Numbered from the stretch's first letter, positions 17,761 to 28,966 are shown. The stretch is DNA of 64,000 nt from Bacteroidia bacterium (GCA_030428705.1 JAUIDI010000003.1:248001-312000), one strand, 5' to 3'. Translations and numbers: made by a program. The notes: generated from the sequence alone by a model not told the origin.

Positions 17761-19626
17761 ATGGACTTTTTGAGTAGATTCAAATTTTCTGCTGTTGCAG
17801 GGGTTTTAACGGTTTTGGTATTTGCCTCATGTGAAAAGGACCTTACAACGATCGGTGCCAGTGTCATTGGCGGCGAACCCTTTACTACTGGTCAGCAATC
17901 GTACGATGTATTTGCCTATAACAAGAAAATAGAAGCCGTTCGAACCAATAGATTGCCTATTTACCAATTGGGCGTTTTCAATGACCCGGTTTACGGCAAG
18001 ACCGAAGCACGCGTTACTTCACAATTATTGTTGGCAACACCCAACCCGACCTTTGGCACGTATTCGCAGGCAGTTGAAGACATTGCGGAAAACGACGAAA
18101 GCGTTACCACTGTACAAGAGAATGAAAAAGTGGTCAGCGTGTATCTACACATACCCTATTTGACCAGCGATGTCAGTCTTCGCGATAGCGATAATGATGG
18201 TGTGGACGATGTTTTGGAGAGACCGGAAGATGTTAACGACCCCAACAGCGATTGGGATGATGATGGTCTTACCGACATTCAAGAAAAAAATATTGGAACG
18301 GACCCCTTTAATGATGATACCGATGGGGATGGAACAAAAGATGGTGAAGATGAGGACACCGTCAAAAATAGATTTCCCAAAAGATTTGACCTTGATAGTA
18401 TATACGGTGTAAATCTGGCTGATACAACTGTAATGAACTCCTTTAAGGTCAAAGTTGAACGGTCGACCTATTTTTTGAGGGATTTGGATCCCAGCACCAA
18501 TTTTGAGGAAGCTCAGGAATATTTCTCGAACCAGTCCTTTTCGCCAAGTTTTGCCTCTGATGTACTCAATGACGGCGATGGCAATGTGGTGATAAGTAAT
18601 GAGGAAATAGTAACCTATAAGGTAGAGGATCCCGATACCGAAGCCATTGAGGAAGGAGAGGTAAAAGATCGTTTTGCCCCGGGCATCTATATTCCGCTTG
18701 ATTCCTTATATTTTCAGGAGAAGATTCTTGACAAAGAAGGAAGTAGTGAATTGTTGAGCCAGGCCAATTTTAACGATTATTTTAGGGGAGTGCATTTGTC
18801 TCTTGAAGTCGAGGACGATATTATGGTATTGTTCGATTTAACCCAGGCCACCATTACGATTAATTATACCTACGACAGCGTCAACTCAGATGGGGAGGCA
18901 CCTTCGTTGAAGAAAGAGAGCAAATTTATATTTTCATTGTTGCGTATCCAGAGTGGGGCCTATGTGGGTAACGCGGTCAATACTTTTGTGAACGATGATA
19001 TTCCGACCGAAATAGCCGATAAAATGGATACCAACGAAAATGCTTCCCAAATTTACCTTAAGGGAGGTTCGGGATCTTATGCTGAAATCAAGTTATTCAG
19101 CGAAGACGATGTACAGGCCCAAGAAATAATCGATCAGATCAAGAGTAACAATTGGGTTATCAACGAGGCCAATTTGGTTTTTTATGTAGACCGTTCTAGT
19201 TTACCCGAGGGTGTGATCGAACCGCTGAGGTTATATCTATATAATGCGGATACCAACGAGTTTTTATTCGATACAACGACCGACCCCGCCGGAGCGACCC
19301 CGTTATCTTCATATCTTCAATATGACGGTCTGCTACAAAAGGAATCGGGAAAAGGGATAAAATATAAGGTAAGGATTACAAAATATCTTAATGATATAAT
19401 CCTACGCGATGCTGAAAATGCCACCCTAGGGCTTGCGCTTACACCCAACATAAATCTAATAGGTACGGCAACCGCCATGTTGGCGGATCCTGATGATAGT
19501 GAAAAGGCGATTCCCGTTGCATCTACATTGACCCCACTGAGTACAGTTTTACTGGGAAGCGAAGTTGCCCCTATCGATCAGGACAAGAAATTGAAACTCG
19601 AAATTTCTTATACTAAGGCCAATTAA
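17761..19626 (+). CDS. DUF4270 lipoprotein with calcium-type repeats
   Basis: A 621-residue exported lipoprotein (hydrophobic N-terminus, then FASCEKD lipobox near residue 24). The sequence after the lipobox (LTTIGASVIGG, YDVFAYNKKIEAVRTNRLPIYQLGVF) is characteristic of DUF4270. An acidic insert at about 140-200 contains DSDNDGVDD, DWDDDGLTD and DTDGDGTKDGEDED, which look like thrombospondin type 3 Ca-binding repeats. The order glycogen-synthase-like, DUF4270, glmS is common in the family as I recall. Function unknown; probably a surface or periplasmic structural protein. Confidence 0.82.
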   Translation: MDFLSRFKFSAVAGVLTVLVFASCEKDLTTIGASVIGGEPFTTGQQSYDVFAYNKKIEAVRTNRLPIYQLGVFNDPVYGKTEARVTSQLLLATPNPTFGTYSQAVEDIAENDESVTTVQENEKVVSVYLHIPYLTSDVSLRDSDNDGVDDVLERPEDVNDPNSDWDDDGLTDIQEKNIGTDPFNDDTDGDGTKDGEDEDTVKNRFPKRFDLDSIYGVNLADTTVMNSFKVKVERSTYFLRDLDPSTNFEEAQEYFSNQSFSPSFASDVLNDGDGNVVISNEEIVTYKVEDPDTEAIEEGEVKDRFAPGIYIPLDSLYFQEKILDKEGSSELLSQANFNDYFRGVHLSLEVEDDIMVLFDLTQATITINYTYDSVNSDGEAPSLKKESKFIFSLLRIQSGAYVGNAVNTFVNDDIPTEIADKMDTNENASQIYLKGGSGSYAEIKLFSEDDVQAQEIIDQIKSNNWVINEANLVFYVDRSSLPEGVIEPLRLYLYNADTNEFLFDTTTDPAGATPLSSYLQYDGLLQKESGKGIKYKVRITKYLNDIILRDAENATLGLALTPNINLIGTATAMLADPDDSEKAIPVASTLTPLSTVLLGSEVAPIDQDKKLKLEISYTKAN

Positions 19627-19740
19627 GTCTGTTACACACACAAAAAAAGGGTCTATTCGTACAACTTTGTTCGTATATAAAAGAACTATTTCCGTATTTG
19701 GATACCAGTTGTAGAAATTCTACGTTCTATATCCGATGAT

Positions 19741-19773
19741 TTGAACATAATGATCAATTAGCGTTTAAATTTG
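19741..19773 (+). promoter_or_regulatory. glmS: glmS promoter
   Basis: TTG at 19741-19743 (preceded by T) and TAAATTTG at 19766-19773, with 22 bp between, match the Bacteroidota promoter. The leader would be about 32 bases. No glmS ribozyme-like sequence is evident. Confidence 0.6.
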
Positions 19774-19810
19774 GGTAGTTATAGGTTCAACCTAAAAGAA
19801 TTAAAAAATT

Positions 19811-21658
19811 ATGTGTGGAATTGTAGGATATATTGGGCATCGAGATGCTTATCCAATAATAATTAAGGGTTTACAACGCCTTGAGTATAGGGGCTATGAT
19901 AGTGCAGGTGTCGCTTTATATGATGGCGAGAACATTAACTTGGCCAAGACCAAGGGCAAGGTTGAAGATCTGCGCAATAAGTCTAAAAAAAATATATCCC
20001 TGAAGGGAAATTTGGGTATTGGCCATACCCGATGGGCGACCCATGGTGTTCCCAACGATGTAAATTCGCACCCGCATTATTCCAATTCTGGAGATCTTGT
20101 GATCATCCACAATGGAATCATTGAAAATTACGAATCTATAAAACAAGAGTTGACCAAAAGGGGTTATTCTTTTGAGTCCGATACGGATACCGAAGTCTTG
20201 GTAAACCTTATTGAGGAAGTCAAGAAGACCGAAGATGTAAAATTAGGTCATGCCGTTCAAATTGCTTTGAACGAAGTGGTTGGAGCTTATGCCATAGCTG
20301 TATTCGATAGGAACAAGCCCGATGAAATCGTAGTCGCCAAGTTGGGCAGCCCCTTGGCCATCGGAATCGGGGAAAATGAATTTTTCATTGCGTCCGATGC
20401 TTCACCTTTTATCGAATTTACCAATAATGCTGTATATCTTGAGGACGAAGAAATGGCAATAGTACGACTTGGTAAGGAAATCAAATTGCGAAAGATTAAA
20501 AATGATGCCATTGCCTATCCGAATATTCTAGAACTTAAGATGAACCTGGAGGAAATAGAAAAAGGAGGGTACGATCATTTCATGCTGAAAGAAATCTATG
20601 AGCAGCCCAGGGCTATTTTGGATACCTATCGTGGTCGGTTGTTGGCCGACCAAGGAATCATCCGCATGGCAGGAATCGACCAGCATTTGGAAAAATTCTT
20701 GAATGCCAATAGAATTATTATAGTTGCCTGTGGTACGTCATGGCATGCCGGCTTGGTGGCCGAATACATTTTTGAAGATTTGGCCCGTATACCCGTTGAG
20801 GTCGAGTACGCCTCTGAATTTAGGTATCGCAATCCGGTGATAACCGATAAAGACGTACTTATCGCCATCTCCCAGTCGGGGGAGACTGCCGATACTTTGG
20901 CAGCGATAAAACTGGCCAAAGAAAAAGGGGCATTTGTATTCGGGGTCTGTAATGTAGTGGGTTCATCCATTGCTCGTGAGACACATGCAGGGGCCTATAC
21001 TCATGCAGGGCCTGAAATAGGAGTGGCTTCCACCAAGGCATTTACTACCCAAATTACAGTGCTTACCTTGGTCGCGTTGAAATTGGCGAAAGAAAAAGGA
21101 GTTTTCTCAGAGTCCAAGTTTCATGAGTTTTTGATAGAGCTAGAGAGTATTCCTGCCAAGGTAGAGAAGGCCTTGTTGACCAATCCCTTGGTCGAGATTA
21201 TTTCAGAGGTCTATAAAGATTCGGCCAACTGCCTATATCTTGGTCGGGGATATAACTTCCCCGTGGCTTTAGAAGGAGCTTTAAAACTAAAAGAGATTAG
21301 TTACATACACGCCGAAGGTTATCCCGCGGCCGAAATGAAACATGGCCCTATTGCCTTGATAGATGAACAAATGCCGGTATTCGTCATCGCTACGAAAATG
21401 GGGCATTATGAGAAAGTGGTCAGTAATATTCAGGAGATAAAATCAAGGAAGGGAAAAATTATCGCCATTGTGACCGAAGGCGATGAACAGGTTACGGAAC
21501 TGGCCGACCATGTGATTGAAATCCCCGAGACTTTCGAAAGCCTGACACCGTTATTAACTACTATTCCGTTACAACTGCTTTCGTATCATATTGCAGTAAT
21601 GCGTAATTGTAATGTCGATCAACCAAGGAATTTGGCAAAATCGGTTACCGTGGAATAA
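19811..21658 (+). CDS. glmS: Glucosamine-fructose-6-phosphate aminotransferase GlmS
   Basis: A 615-residue enzyme making glucosamine-6-phosphate from fructose-6-phosphate and glutamine, the first step to UDP-GlcNAc for peptidoglycan and LPS. Cys2 after the initiator Met is the glutaminase nucleophile (MCGIVGYIG). The class II amidotransferase motifs GYDSAG, THGVPNDVNSHPH and HNGIIEN follow, then two SIS domains (CGTSWHAGLVAEY, SQSGETADT; GRGYNFPVALEGALKLKEISY) and the C-terminal NLAKSVTVE tail. Length and motifs are fully standard. A terminator follows. Confidence 0.97.
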   Translation: MCGIVGYIGHRDAYPIIIKGLQRLEYRGYDSAGVALYDGENINLAKTKGKVEDLRNKSKKNISLKGNLGIGHTRWATHGVPNDVNSHPHYSNSGDLVIIHNGIIENYESIKQELTKRGYSFESDTDTEVLVNLIEEVKKTEDVKLGHAVQIALNEVVGAYAIAVFDRNKPDEIVVAKLGSPLAIGIGENEFFIASDASPFIEFTNNAVYLEDEEMAIVRLGKEIKLRKIKNDAIAYPNILELKMNLEEIEKGGYDHFMLKEIYEQPRAILDTYRGRLLADQGIIRMAGIDQHLEKFLNANRIIIVACGTSWHAGLVAEYIFEDLARIPVEVEYASEFRYRNPVITDKDVLIAISQSGETADTLAAIKLAKEKGAFVFGVCNVVGSSIARETHAGAYTHAGPEIGVASTKAFTTQITVLTLVALKLAKEKGVFSESKFHEFLIELESIPAKVEKALLTNPLVEIISEVYKDSANCLYLGRGYNFPVALEGALKLKEISYIHAEGYPAAEMKHGPIALIDEQMPVFVIATKMGHYEKVVSNIQEIKSRKGKIIAIVTEGDEQVTELADHVIEIPETFESLTPLLTTIPLQLLSYHIAVMRNCNVDQPRNLAKSVTVE

Positions 21659-21682
21659 GAAGAAATATTTTATATTAGTGTA

Positions 21683-21716
21683 AAGCCCGTGAAATTTTGA
21701 TTTCATGGGCTTTTTT
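21683..21716 (+). terminator. Rho-independent terminator after glmS
   Basis: Arms AAGCCCGTGAAAT / ATTTCATGGGCTT (one G-U pair) are followed directly by a T run, 24 bp after the glmS stop. Confidence 0.8.
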
Positions 21717-21854
21717 GTGAAATTAAGAATTAAGACCCCTACTTTTTTCTAAAAATATACTATGCATGCATAATTTTTTTCATTTTATGATTTTTGAACT
21801 AAAAAATTAGGTATCTTGCCGGTCACTTAGTAACTAATTTAACTCAAACATAAC

Positions 21855-24626
21855 ATGCGAACAGTATTTTTTATCCCTCTGCTGTTGCTAGGGGTATTTG
21901 CATTTGCACAAACAACGGTGACGGGATCGGTTGTTGATCAGAACAACGAAGCGGTGCCCGGTGCGAACATCGTAATCGAAGGAAAAGCAATCGGAACGGT
22001 TTCCGACTTTGATGGAAACTTCGTTCTAGAAACATCCGAACCCCCTCCCTTTACTTTAACGGTAACCAGTATAGGCTTTTCGGATGTTTCCGAAGAAATT
22101 ACTTCCAATAACCAGACAGTAACCATCGTGCTATCGGAAGTGGATACTTTTTTAGATGAGGTCGTAATCTCCGCATCCAGAACTCCAGAAAGGATTTTTG
22201 AGTCACCGGTAACGGTCGAAAGAATGGATATCAAGACCATAAAAAATACGTCTTCCCCTTCGTTTTATGATGGTTTGGAAAACTTAAAGGGAGTCGACCT
22301 TAATACCAATAGTATTACGTTTAAATCGGTCAACACAAGGGGCTTCGCCACTTTTGCGAACACCCGCTTTATGCAGTTGGTAGACGGTATGGACAATTCC
22401 TCTCCGGCACTAAACTTTAATTTGGGAAATCTTTTGGGTATGTCGGAGCTCGATGTGAATACCGTTGAGCTTCTGCCAGGAGCATCCTCGGCGCTATATG
22501 GGGCCAATGCTTTTAACGGAATCATGTTCATGACCAGCAAAAGTCCATTTGACTATCAAGGCATTAGTTTTTATGGCAAATCGGGACTTACCTCGAGTTC
22601 CAATGCCGGCGATAACGAGTATCATGATTTCGGCATAAGGGCCGCCCATGCCTTTAGCGATTATGTGGCAGGAAAGGCATCGGTTTCTTACTTGACAGGC
22701 ACGGAGTGGTACTCTACGGATTATACGGATTACGGAGTGCCGGGAAGAACCCGCACCGATCCTGCGTATGACGGTTTGAATATCTACGGTGATGAGGTGG
22801 CCACTACATTAGATTTTGATGAGTTGGCCGCGGGAGCACTGCCCGTTCCAATAGCAACAGATTTTGGTAGTGCTAGGGTGTCTAGGACAGGATATGAGGA
22901 AATTGATTTGATGAACTATGACGGCAATAGCCTTAAAGCCGATTTTGCGCTGCATATAAAACCTTGGGCCAATGATTTCGAAGTGGTGCTCAATTCGAAG
23001 GTAGGCCGTGGAAATACCATTTATCAAGGCGCGAACCGTTACGCCATAAGGGATTTCTTTATGCAACAACATAAACTTGAAGTAAGAAACGACAATTTCT
23101 TTGTTCGTGGATATGTGACTTCTGAAAAAGCTGGCAACTCTTATGACACCCGGTTTGCTGCTATAAACGTAAACAGGCAATGGAAAGGTGATCAAGAATG
23201 GTTTACGGACTACGTAGGTGGATTTGTCGGTTATTTGGCCGGTCAAGGAATTTTTTCCCCGACTGATGAACAAAAGACGGCGGCCCATGCCGCAGCACGT
23301 ACCGCTGCCGATGCAGGAAGATATGCGCCCGGTTCGGCCCAGTTTCAAAGTGCCTTGAACTCTGTAATCGCCAATGGTGATTTGGAAAATGGGGCGAAGT
23401 TTATCGATAACTCTAAAATTTATCATGTAAACGGTAATTATAACCTTAGCCATTTGACCAATAATTTTGCCGATATCATGGTCGGGGGATCATGGCGACA
23501 ATATTCCTTAAATTCCGGGGGCACCATTTATACTGATAATGACGGCCCTATCAATTATCAAGAATATGGCGCTTATTTACAGGTGCAAAAGAAATGGATA
23601 GAAGATAGGTTGAAGTTTACCGGTTCCGTCAGGTATGATAAGTCGGAATTTTTCGACGGATTCTTTTCCCCAAGACTTTCCTTGGTATATGCGGTCGATG
23701 ATGAAAAGAGACATAATATCAGGGGGTCTTTTCAATCGGGTTTTAGAAACCCGACCACTCAAGATCTGTTTATCGGATTAAATGCGGGTGCGGCGATCTT
23801 GGTTGGTTCGGCACCTGATAACCTTGGACGATACACCACTCCGAGCATTCCGTTAAGTACACAGGGCCAAGCCTTTACAGGACAACAAAGCGTACAGATT
23901 TCTGGTGGCGAGGCATACACCAATGCCTTTTCATTGACTTCGGTAGAACAAGGTGCTCCCGAAGCCATTAATGTAGACCTGGTCAAGCCGGAAAAAATTA
24001 CTGCATATGAATTAGGATATCGGGGTCGAATAGGAAAATTCAGTGTTGATTTGAACGGTTATTATAATATGTATGAGGACTTCATCTCCAACAAAACCGT
24101 AATCGTTCCTTTTTATGGTCAGGCAGGGGACAATGCAGCTTCGTTGTTGGCCTTGCAAAACGAAGACTATTTGCCTTTTCAGACGTATACAAATTCCGTG
24201 GCCGATATTAGTTCTTATGGCGGCGGCTTGGGCATCAGTACCAATTTTGGGGGTTTTGATCTTGGGGTCAACTACACCTACGCTAAAATGGATTTTGACA
24301 GGGCTTCGGATCCGGGATTCGAGCCTAGCTTCAATACACCTGAACACAAAGTAAAGGCGTCTTTTGGAAATACCGCACTCTTCAAAAATTTTGGGTTTAA
24401 TGTGAACTGGAGATGGAACGATTGGTATTTATGGGAAGCTTCTTTTGCCGATGGATATATACCATCGAGGAACCTTGTAGATGCACAGATCAATTATAGT
24501 GTGCCGAGTATCAAATCCGTATTTAAATTAGGAGGGTCGAATATTTTCGGCGAAGAATATGTTAGTGCTCCTGGTACTGGAACCATAGGGTCTATTTACT
24601 ACCTCTCATGGATCATTAATAATTAA
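21855..24626 (+). CDS. TonB-dependent receptor with carboxypeptidase-like N-terminal domain
   Basis: A 923-residue outer-membrane receptor. After the signal peptide (about 1-19, FAQ) comes a CarboxypepD_reg-like beta-sandwich (TVTGSVVDQNNEAVPGANIVIEGK, about 21-105), a plug (about 115-225: VDLNTNSITFKSVNTRGF, VELLPGASSALYGANAFNGI) and a long barrel. It is immediately followed by an SGNH hydrolase lipoprotein, not by a SusD gene. The pairing suggests that the hydrolase releases a product the receptor imports, or delivers it to the cell surface. The ligand is unknown. Confidence 0.9.
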   Translation: MRTVFFIPLLLLGVFAFAQTTVTGSVVDQNNEAVPGANIVIEGKAIGTVSDFDGNFVLETSEPPPFTLTVTSIGFSDVSEEITSNNQTVTIVLSEVDTFLDEVVISASRTPERIFESPVTVERMDIKTIKNTSSPSFYDGLENLKGVDLNTNSITFKSVNTRGFATFANTRFMQLVDGMDNSSPALNFNLGNLLGMSELDVNTVELLPGASSALYGANAFNGIMFMTSKSPFDYQGISFYGKSGLTSSSNAGDNEYHDFGIRAAHAFSDYVAGKASVSYLTGTEWYSTDYTDYGVPGRTRTDPAYDGLNIYGDEVATTLDFDELAAGALPVPIATDFGSARVSRTGYEEIDLMNYDGNSLKADFALHIKPWANDFEVVLNSKVGRGNTIYQGANRYAIRDFFMQQHKLEVRNDNFFVRGYVTSEKAGNSYDTRFAAINVNRQWKGDQEWFTDYVGGFVGYLAGQGIFSPTDEQKTAAHAAARTAADAGRYAPGSAQFQSALNSVIANGDLENGAKFIDNSKIYHVNGNYNLSHLTNNFADIMVGGSWRQYSLNSGGTIYTDNDGPINYQEYGAYLQVQKKWIEDRLKFTGSVRYDKSEFFDGFFSPRLSLVYAVDDEKRHNIRGSFQSGFRNPTTQDLFIGLNAGAAILVGSAPDNLGRYTTPSIPLSTQGQAFTGQQSVQISGGEAYTNAFSLTSVEQGAPEAINVDLVKPEKITAYELGYRGRIGKFSVDLNGYYNMYEDFISNKTVIVPFYGQAGDNAASLLALQNEDYLPFQTYTNSVADISSYGGGLGISTNFGGFDLGVNYTYAKMDFDRASDPGFEPSFNTPEHKVKASFGNTALFKNFGFNVNWRWNDWYLWEASFADGYIPSRNLVDAQINYSVPSIKSVFKLGGSNIFGEEYVSAPGTGTIGSIYYLSWIINN

Positions 24627-24638
24627 AAATTGAAAAAA

Positions 24639-26237
24639 ATGAAAACTAGATCATTATATATTTCAGTTGTTATAGCGGCTCTCACAATAGGATGTAGCTC
24701 TACTGACGATAATGTATTGGCCATACCCTATATTGAAGAAACCACGCCCGTTGAAGGTCCGGCTCCTACATATTCGAGTGGTACCGCTGATTTTTCGTCA
24801 TTTGTTTCGGTCGGCAACTCGTTGACGGCGGGGTATTCCGATGGGGCTTTGTTTGCGAAAGGGCAGGCCGTATCATTTTCCAATATTATGGCGCAACAGT
24901 TTTCCTTGGCTGGCGGAGGAGAGTTTACACAGCCTTTGATGAACGATGATGTTGGCGGCCTACTTTTGGGCGGACAACAAATTGCCGGTCCTCGACGAAT
25001 TTTTGACTTAACGAATCAAGTGCCTGTTTTTGCAAGTGGTACGCCATCTACCGATATCACGAATATAGCTACAGGACCGTACAACAATATGGGGGTGCCG
25101 GGCGCAAAGAGTTTTCACTTATTGGCTCCTGGGTATGGTAGTCTCTCCAATTTCCCTGACGCGGCCAATCCGTATTTTGTACGAATGGCTTCTTCTGCCG
25201 ATGCAACCGTAATCGGTGATGCCATGGCCAAGAGTCCTACATTTTTCTCATTGTGGATCGGCAATAATGATGTTCTGGGATATGCCAGTAGCGGAGGCGA
25301 CGGCACAGACCCTATTACGGATAAAGCTACTTTTGATTTTGCCATGACCACTTTGGTGCAGACGATAACTTCGGGAGGCGCAAAGGGAATCATTACAAAT
25401 ATTCCAAATGTAACCGATGCCCCATACTTTACAACGGTTCCTTATGCACCATTGGATCCTACCAATCCTGATTTTGGCCCGCAAATACCAACGTTAAATG
25501 GAATTTTTGGTCAATTGAATCAAGTATATGCCTTTCTTGGTATGCCCGAAAGATCGATTACCTTTTCACAAACGGCGGCAAGTGCCGTAGTAATAAATGA
25601 TGAGTCTTTAGTCGATGTCTCCGCCCAAATCGAGGCGGTTTTGAATCAGAGCCCTGAATTTCCGCTGTTTGTACAGCAATTCGGTTTACCGGCCCAGGCG
25701 GCCCCTGTTGTCGCCAATCTTCTGGGAACTGTTTATGGCCAGACCAGACAAGCCAATGAAAATGACTTGTTGGTATTGACAAGTAGCAACGTTATCGGCA
25801 CGGTGAACACCGATGTAATGGCCTTTTTGCAGACACAGGGTTTGACACCAGAATTAGCGGGACAATTTGCAGTTGAGGGTATAACATTGCCCTTAGAAGA
25901 TAAGTGGGTTTTATTGCCTAGCGAACAAGAAGAAATAGCTGCCGCGACCGTTGAGTTTAATACGACAATAGCGGATTTGGCCGGCCAGAATGATTTGGCA
26001 TTTTTCGATGTAAATAGTTTTTTTGCCGAAGTGGCCAGTACAGGTTTTCAGGCGGGTGGCGCATTTATGACTGCCGATTACGTTACAGGGGGAACGTTTT
26101 CCTTGGACGGTATTCACCCATCGCCAAGGGGTAATGCAGTTATTGCCAATCAAATGATCGGTATAATCAACGTAAAGTATGGTTCGACCATTCCACAAGT
26201 AAACCCTGTAGATTATACGGGACTTTATATCGATTAA
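24639..26237 (+). CDS. SGNH/GDSL-family hydrolase lipoprotein
   Basis: A 532-residue lipoprotein (TIGCSS lipobox, Cys19) with the SGNH-hydrolase blocks. Block I is VSVGNSLTAG (56-65), with Asn in place of the usual Asp of GDSL and Ser61 as nucleophile; block III is WIGNND; block V is DGIHPSPRGNAV. An in-frame TTG at 24630 adds three residues; the ATG at 24639 is preferred. It lies 12 bp after the TonB receptor, so it should be co-transcribed. Probable role: surface or periplasmic esterase/lipase feeding the receptor. The substrate cannot be read off. Confidence 0.85.
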   Translation: MKTRSLYISVVIAALTIGCSSTDDNVLAIPYIEETTPVEGPAPTYSSGTADFSSFVSVGNSLTAGYSDGALFAKGQAVSFSNIMAQQFSLAGGGEFTQPLMNDDVGGLLLGGQQIAGPRRIFDLTNQVPVFASGTPSTDITNIATGPYNNMGVPGAKSFHLLAPGYGSLSNFPDAANPYFVRMASSADATVIGDAMAKSPTFFSLWIGNNDVLGYASSGGDGTDPITDKATFDFAMTTLVQTITSGGAKGIITNIPNVTDAPYFTTVPYAPLDPTNPDFGPQIPTLNGIFGQLNQVYAFLGMPERSITFSQTAASAVVINDESLVDVSAQIEAVLNQSPEFPLFVQQFGLPAQAAPVVANLLGTVYGQTRQANENDLLVLTSSNVIGTVNTDVMAFLQTQGLTPELAGQFAVEGITLPLEDKWVLLPSEQEEIAAATVEFNTTIADLAGQNDLAFFDVNSFFAEVASTGFQAGGAFMTADYVTGGTFSLDGIHPSPRGNAVIANQMIGIINVKYGSTIPQVNPVDYTGLYID

Positions 26238-26271
26238 ATAGTGGTAATAAAACTATTCTTTTTAGTAAAAG

Positions 26272-26297
26272 CGTCTTCGATTCGAAGGCGTTTTTTT
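26272..26297 (+). terminator. Rho-independent terminator after the SGNH hydrolase gene
   Basis: Stem CGTCTTCG / CGAAGGCG (one G-U pair) with a 3-base loop, followed by seven T residues. Confidence 0.8.
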
Positions 26298-26345
26298 ATA
26301 GGTAAAAAAGAAACGAAATCAGTTTTCAATTAAAAGGTAAAACTA

Positions 26346-26353
26346 TATCTTTG
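26346..26353 (+). promoter_or_regulatory. atpD: atpD promoter -7 box
   Basis: TATCTTTG matches TAnnTTTG. A weak upstream TTTTC at 26323-26327 sits at about the -33 distance. The leader would be about 70 bases. Confidence 0.5.
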
Positions 26354-26409
26354 CAGCCTGAAAAAACATAGGTATTTTGTAGTCGTTTTTCAGTACAAAG
26401 AAATGCTAA

Positions 26410-27936
<1,527 letters not shown>

Positions 27937-27940
27937 ACAG

Positions 27941-28000
27941 TTAAAAGTTAGAAGTTAAAAGTCTCTGACTTCTAACTTCTAACTTCTGACTTCTAACTTA
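27941..28000. repeat. Heptamer tandem and inverted repeat between atpD and atpC
   Basis: From 27968 to 27995 the unit ACTTCTA is repeated four times (third copy ACTTCTG), and 27941-27962 holds partial copies of the reverse complement (TTAGAAGT). The two halves could fold into a long imperfect hairpin in the atpD-atpC mRNA. The spacer carries no ORF. Confidence 0.85.
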
Positions 28001-28005
28001 AAAAT

Positions 28006-28284
28006 ATGTATTTAGAAATAGTTTCCCCGGAAGCCACATTGTTCTCAGGTGAAGTGACATCGGTCACCGTACCGGGCATCAATGGAGAATTTCAAATGTT
28101 GAACAACCACGCCCCTATCGTTTCGTTATTGCAGGCCGGGGATGTGAAGGTCGATGGAGATATTTCCATTGATGAAGAACATGAAAACAAGTTTTCAAAA
28201 GATGATAAGGGAAAGACGGTCTTGGCGATTTCAAGCGGTACTGTTGAAATGAAGGACAATAAAGTCATTGTGCTTGCGGATTAG
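28006..28284 (+). CDS. atpC: F-type ATP synthase subunit epsilon (short form)
   Basis: A 92-residue F1 epsilon subunit. The N-terminal beta-sandwich is clear (MYLEIVSPEATLFSGEVTSVTVPG, GEFQMLNNHAPIVSLLQ). The C-terminal two-helix inhibitory domain of the longer E. coli-type protein (about 135 residues) is missing. Short epsilon subunits are usual in Bacteroidota. It is the second gene of the atpD-atpC pair and is followed by a terminator. Confidence 0.93.
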   Translation: MYLEIVSPEATLFSGEVTSVTVPGINGEFQMLNNHAPIVSLLQAGDVKVDGDISIDEEHENKFSKDDKGKTVLAISSGTVEMKDNKVIVLAD

Positions 28285-28316
28285 ACTTAAAAATTAAGCC
28301 TACAGCAATAAATGAG

Positions 28317-28342
28317 AGCCATACAATTTGTATGGCTTTTTT
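28317..28342 (+). terminator. Rho-independent terminator after atpC
   Basis: Perfect arms AGCCATACAA / TTGTATGGCT around one base, followed by a T run. Confidence 0.85.
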
Positions 28343-28432
28343 GTTGATTGATGTTAAACTAATCAAGAAGACCATTCACTTTCATGGGCTTTAGAAAAGT
28401 TGATGTGAAAAAATTGGGGTTTAAGAAATGCT

Positions 28433-28966
28433 TTATTCCAAAATAATCAATTTCCAATCGCGATTATCTGCACTAAAGGTCTTTAAATCTGAAAATCCTA
28501 TAGCGTAATGCGCTTCCAAAGAGCGTCTATTTTTGGTGTCTACCGATGTGATGATACAATCAAATTCAGGCTGTAACCGATTTTTCATGGTTTCGTACAG
28601 TTTTCTAAAAACACCTTGCTTGCGATAATCCTCATCAATGCAAATCTGGCCCATCACCATAAAGCTGGTAGAAGATGGAACGGTTGAAGCGATTTCTTGA
28701 AACATGGGTCTCAGCAATTCGATTTTATCCCTAAATTTTGGGTGCATACAAAGCGCATAGGCCACAACCTTTTGACCATTTTTGGCTATGATATGGGCGC
28801 ATGAGTCATTCATGTCCTTAAGAATGGCAAAGTCATGTCTAGCACTGACAAATCCCTCCTTTAACTGAACCGTTGACGAAACGTTTTCCAATAAGTTCTT
28901 TTGCTGAAGTGCCAAAATTTGTTTCAGTTCCTCATTGGTCGAGGCTTGGCAATATCGCAAAGACAT
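28433..28966 (-). CDS. GNAT-family N-acetyltransferase
   Basis: A 177-residue acetyl-CoA-dependent transferase. The core GNAT strand and pyrophosphate loop are visible as MGQICIDEDYRKQGVFRKLYE (about 104-124), where R-K-Q-G-V-F is the Q/RxxGxA-type loop. SVDTKNRRSLEAHYAIGF fits the last conserved region. The start codon directly abuts the stop codon of the M61 peptidase gene upstream, so the two are likely co-transcribed. The substrate is unknown. Confidence 0.8.
   Translation of the reverse strand: MSLRYCQASTNEELKQILALQQKNLLENVSSTVQLKEGFVSARHDFAILKDMNDSCAHIIAKNGQKVVAYALCMHPKFRDKIELLRPMFQEIASTVPSSTSFMVMGQICIDEDYRKQGVFRKLYETMKNRLQPEFDCIITSVDTKNRRSLEAHYAIGFSDLKTFSADNRDWKLIILE

Noticed and set aside
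19711-19723. GTAGAAATTCTAC dyad before glmS as an operator or terminator
   Set aside because: Short and single; no T run follows and no second copy supports a regulator site.
19627-19810. glmS ribozyme-like leader
   Set aside because: No conserved glmS core; the region fits an ordinary TAnnTTTG promoter.
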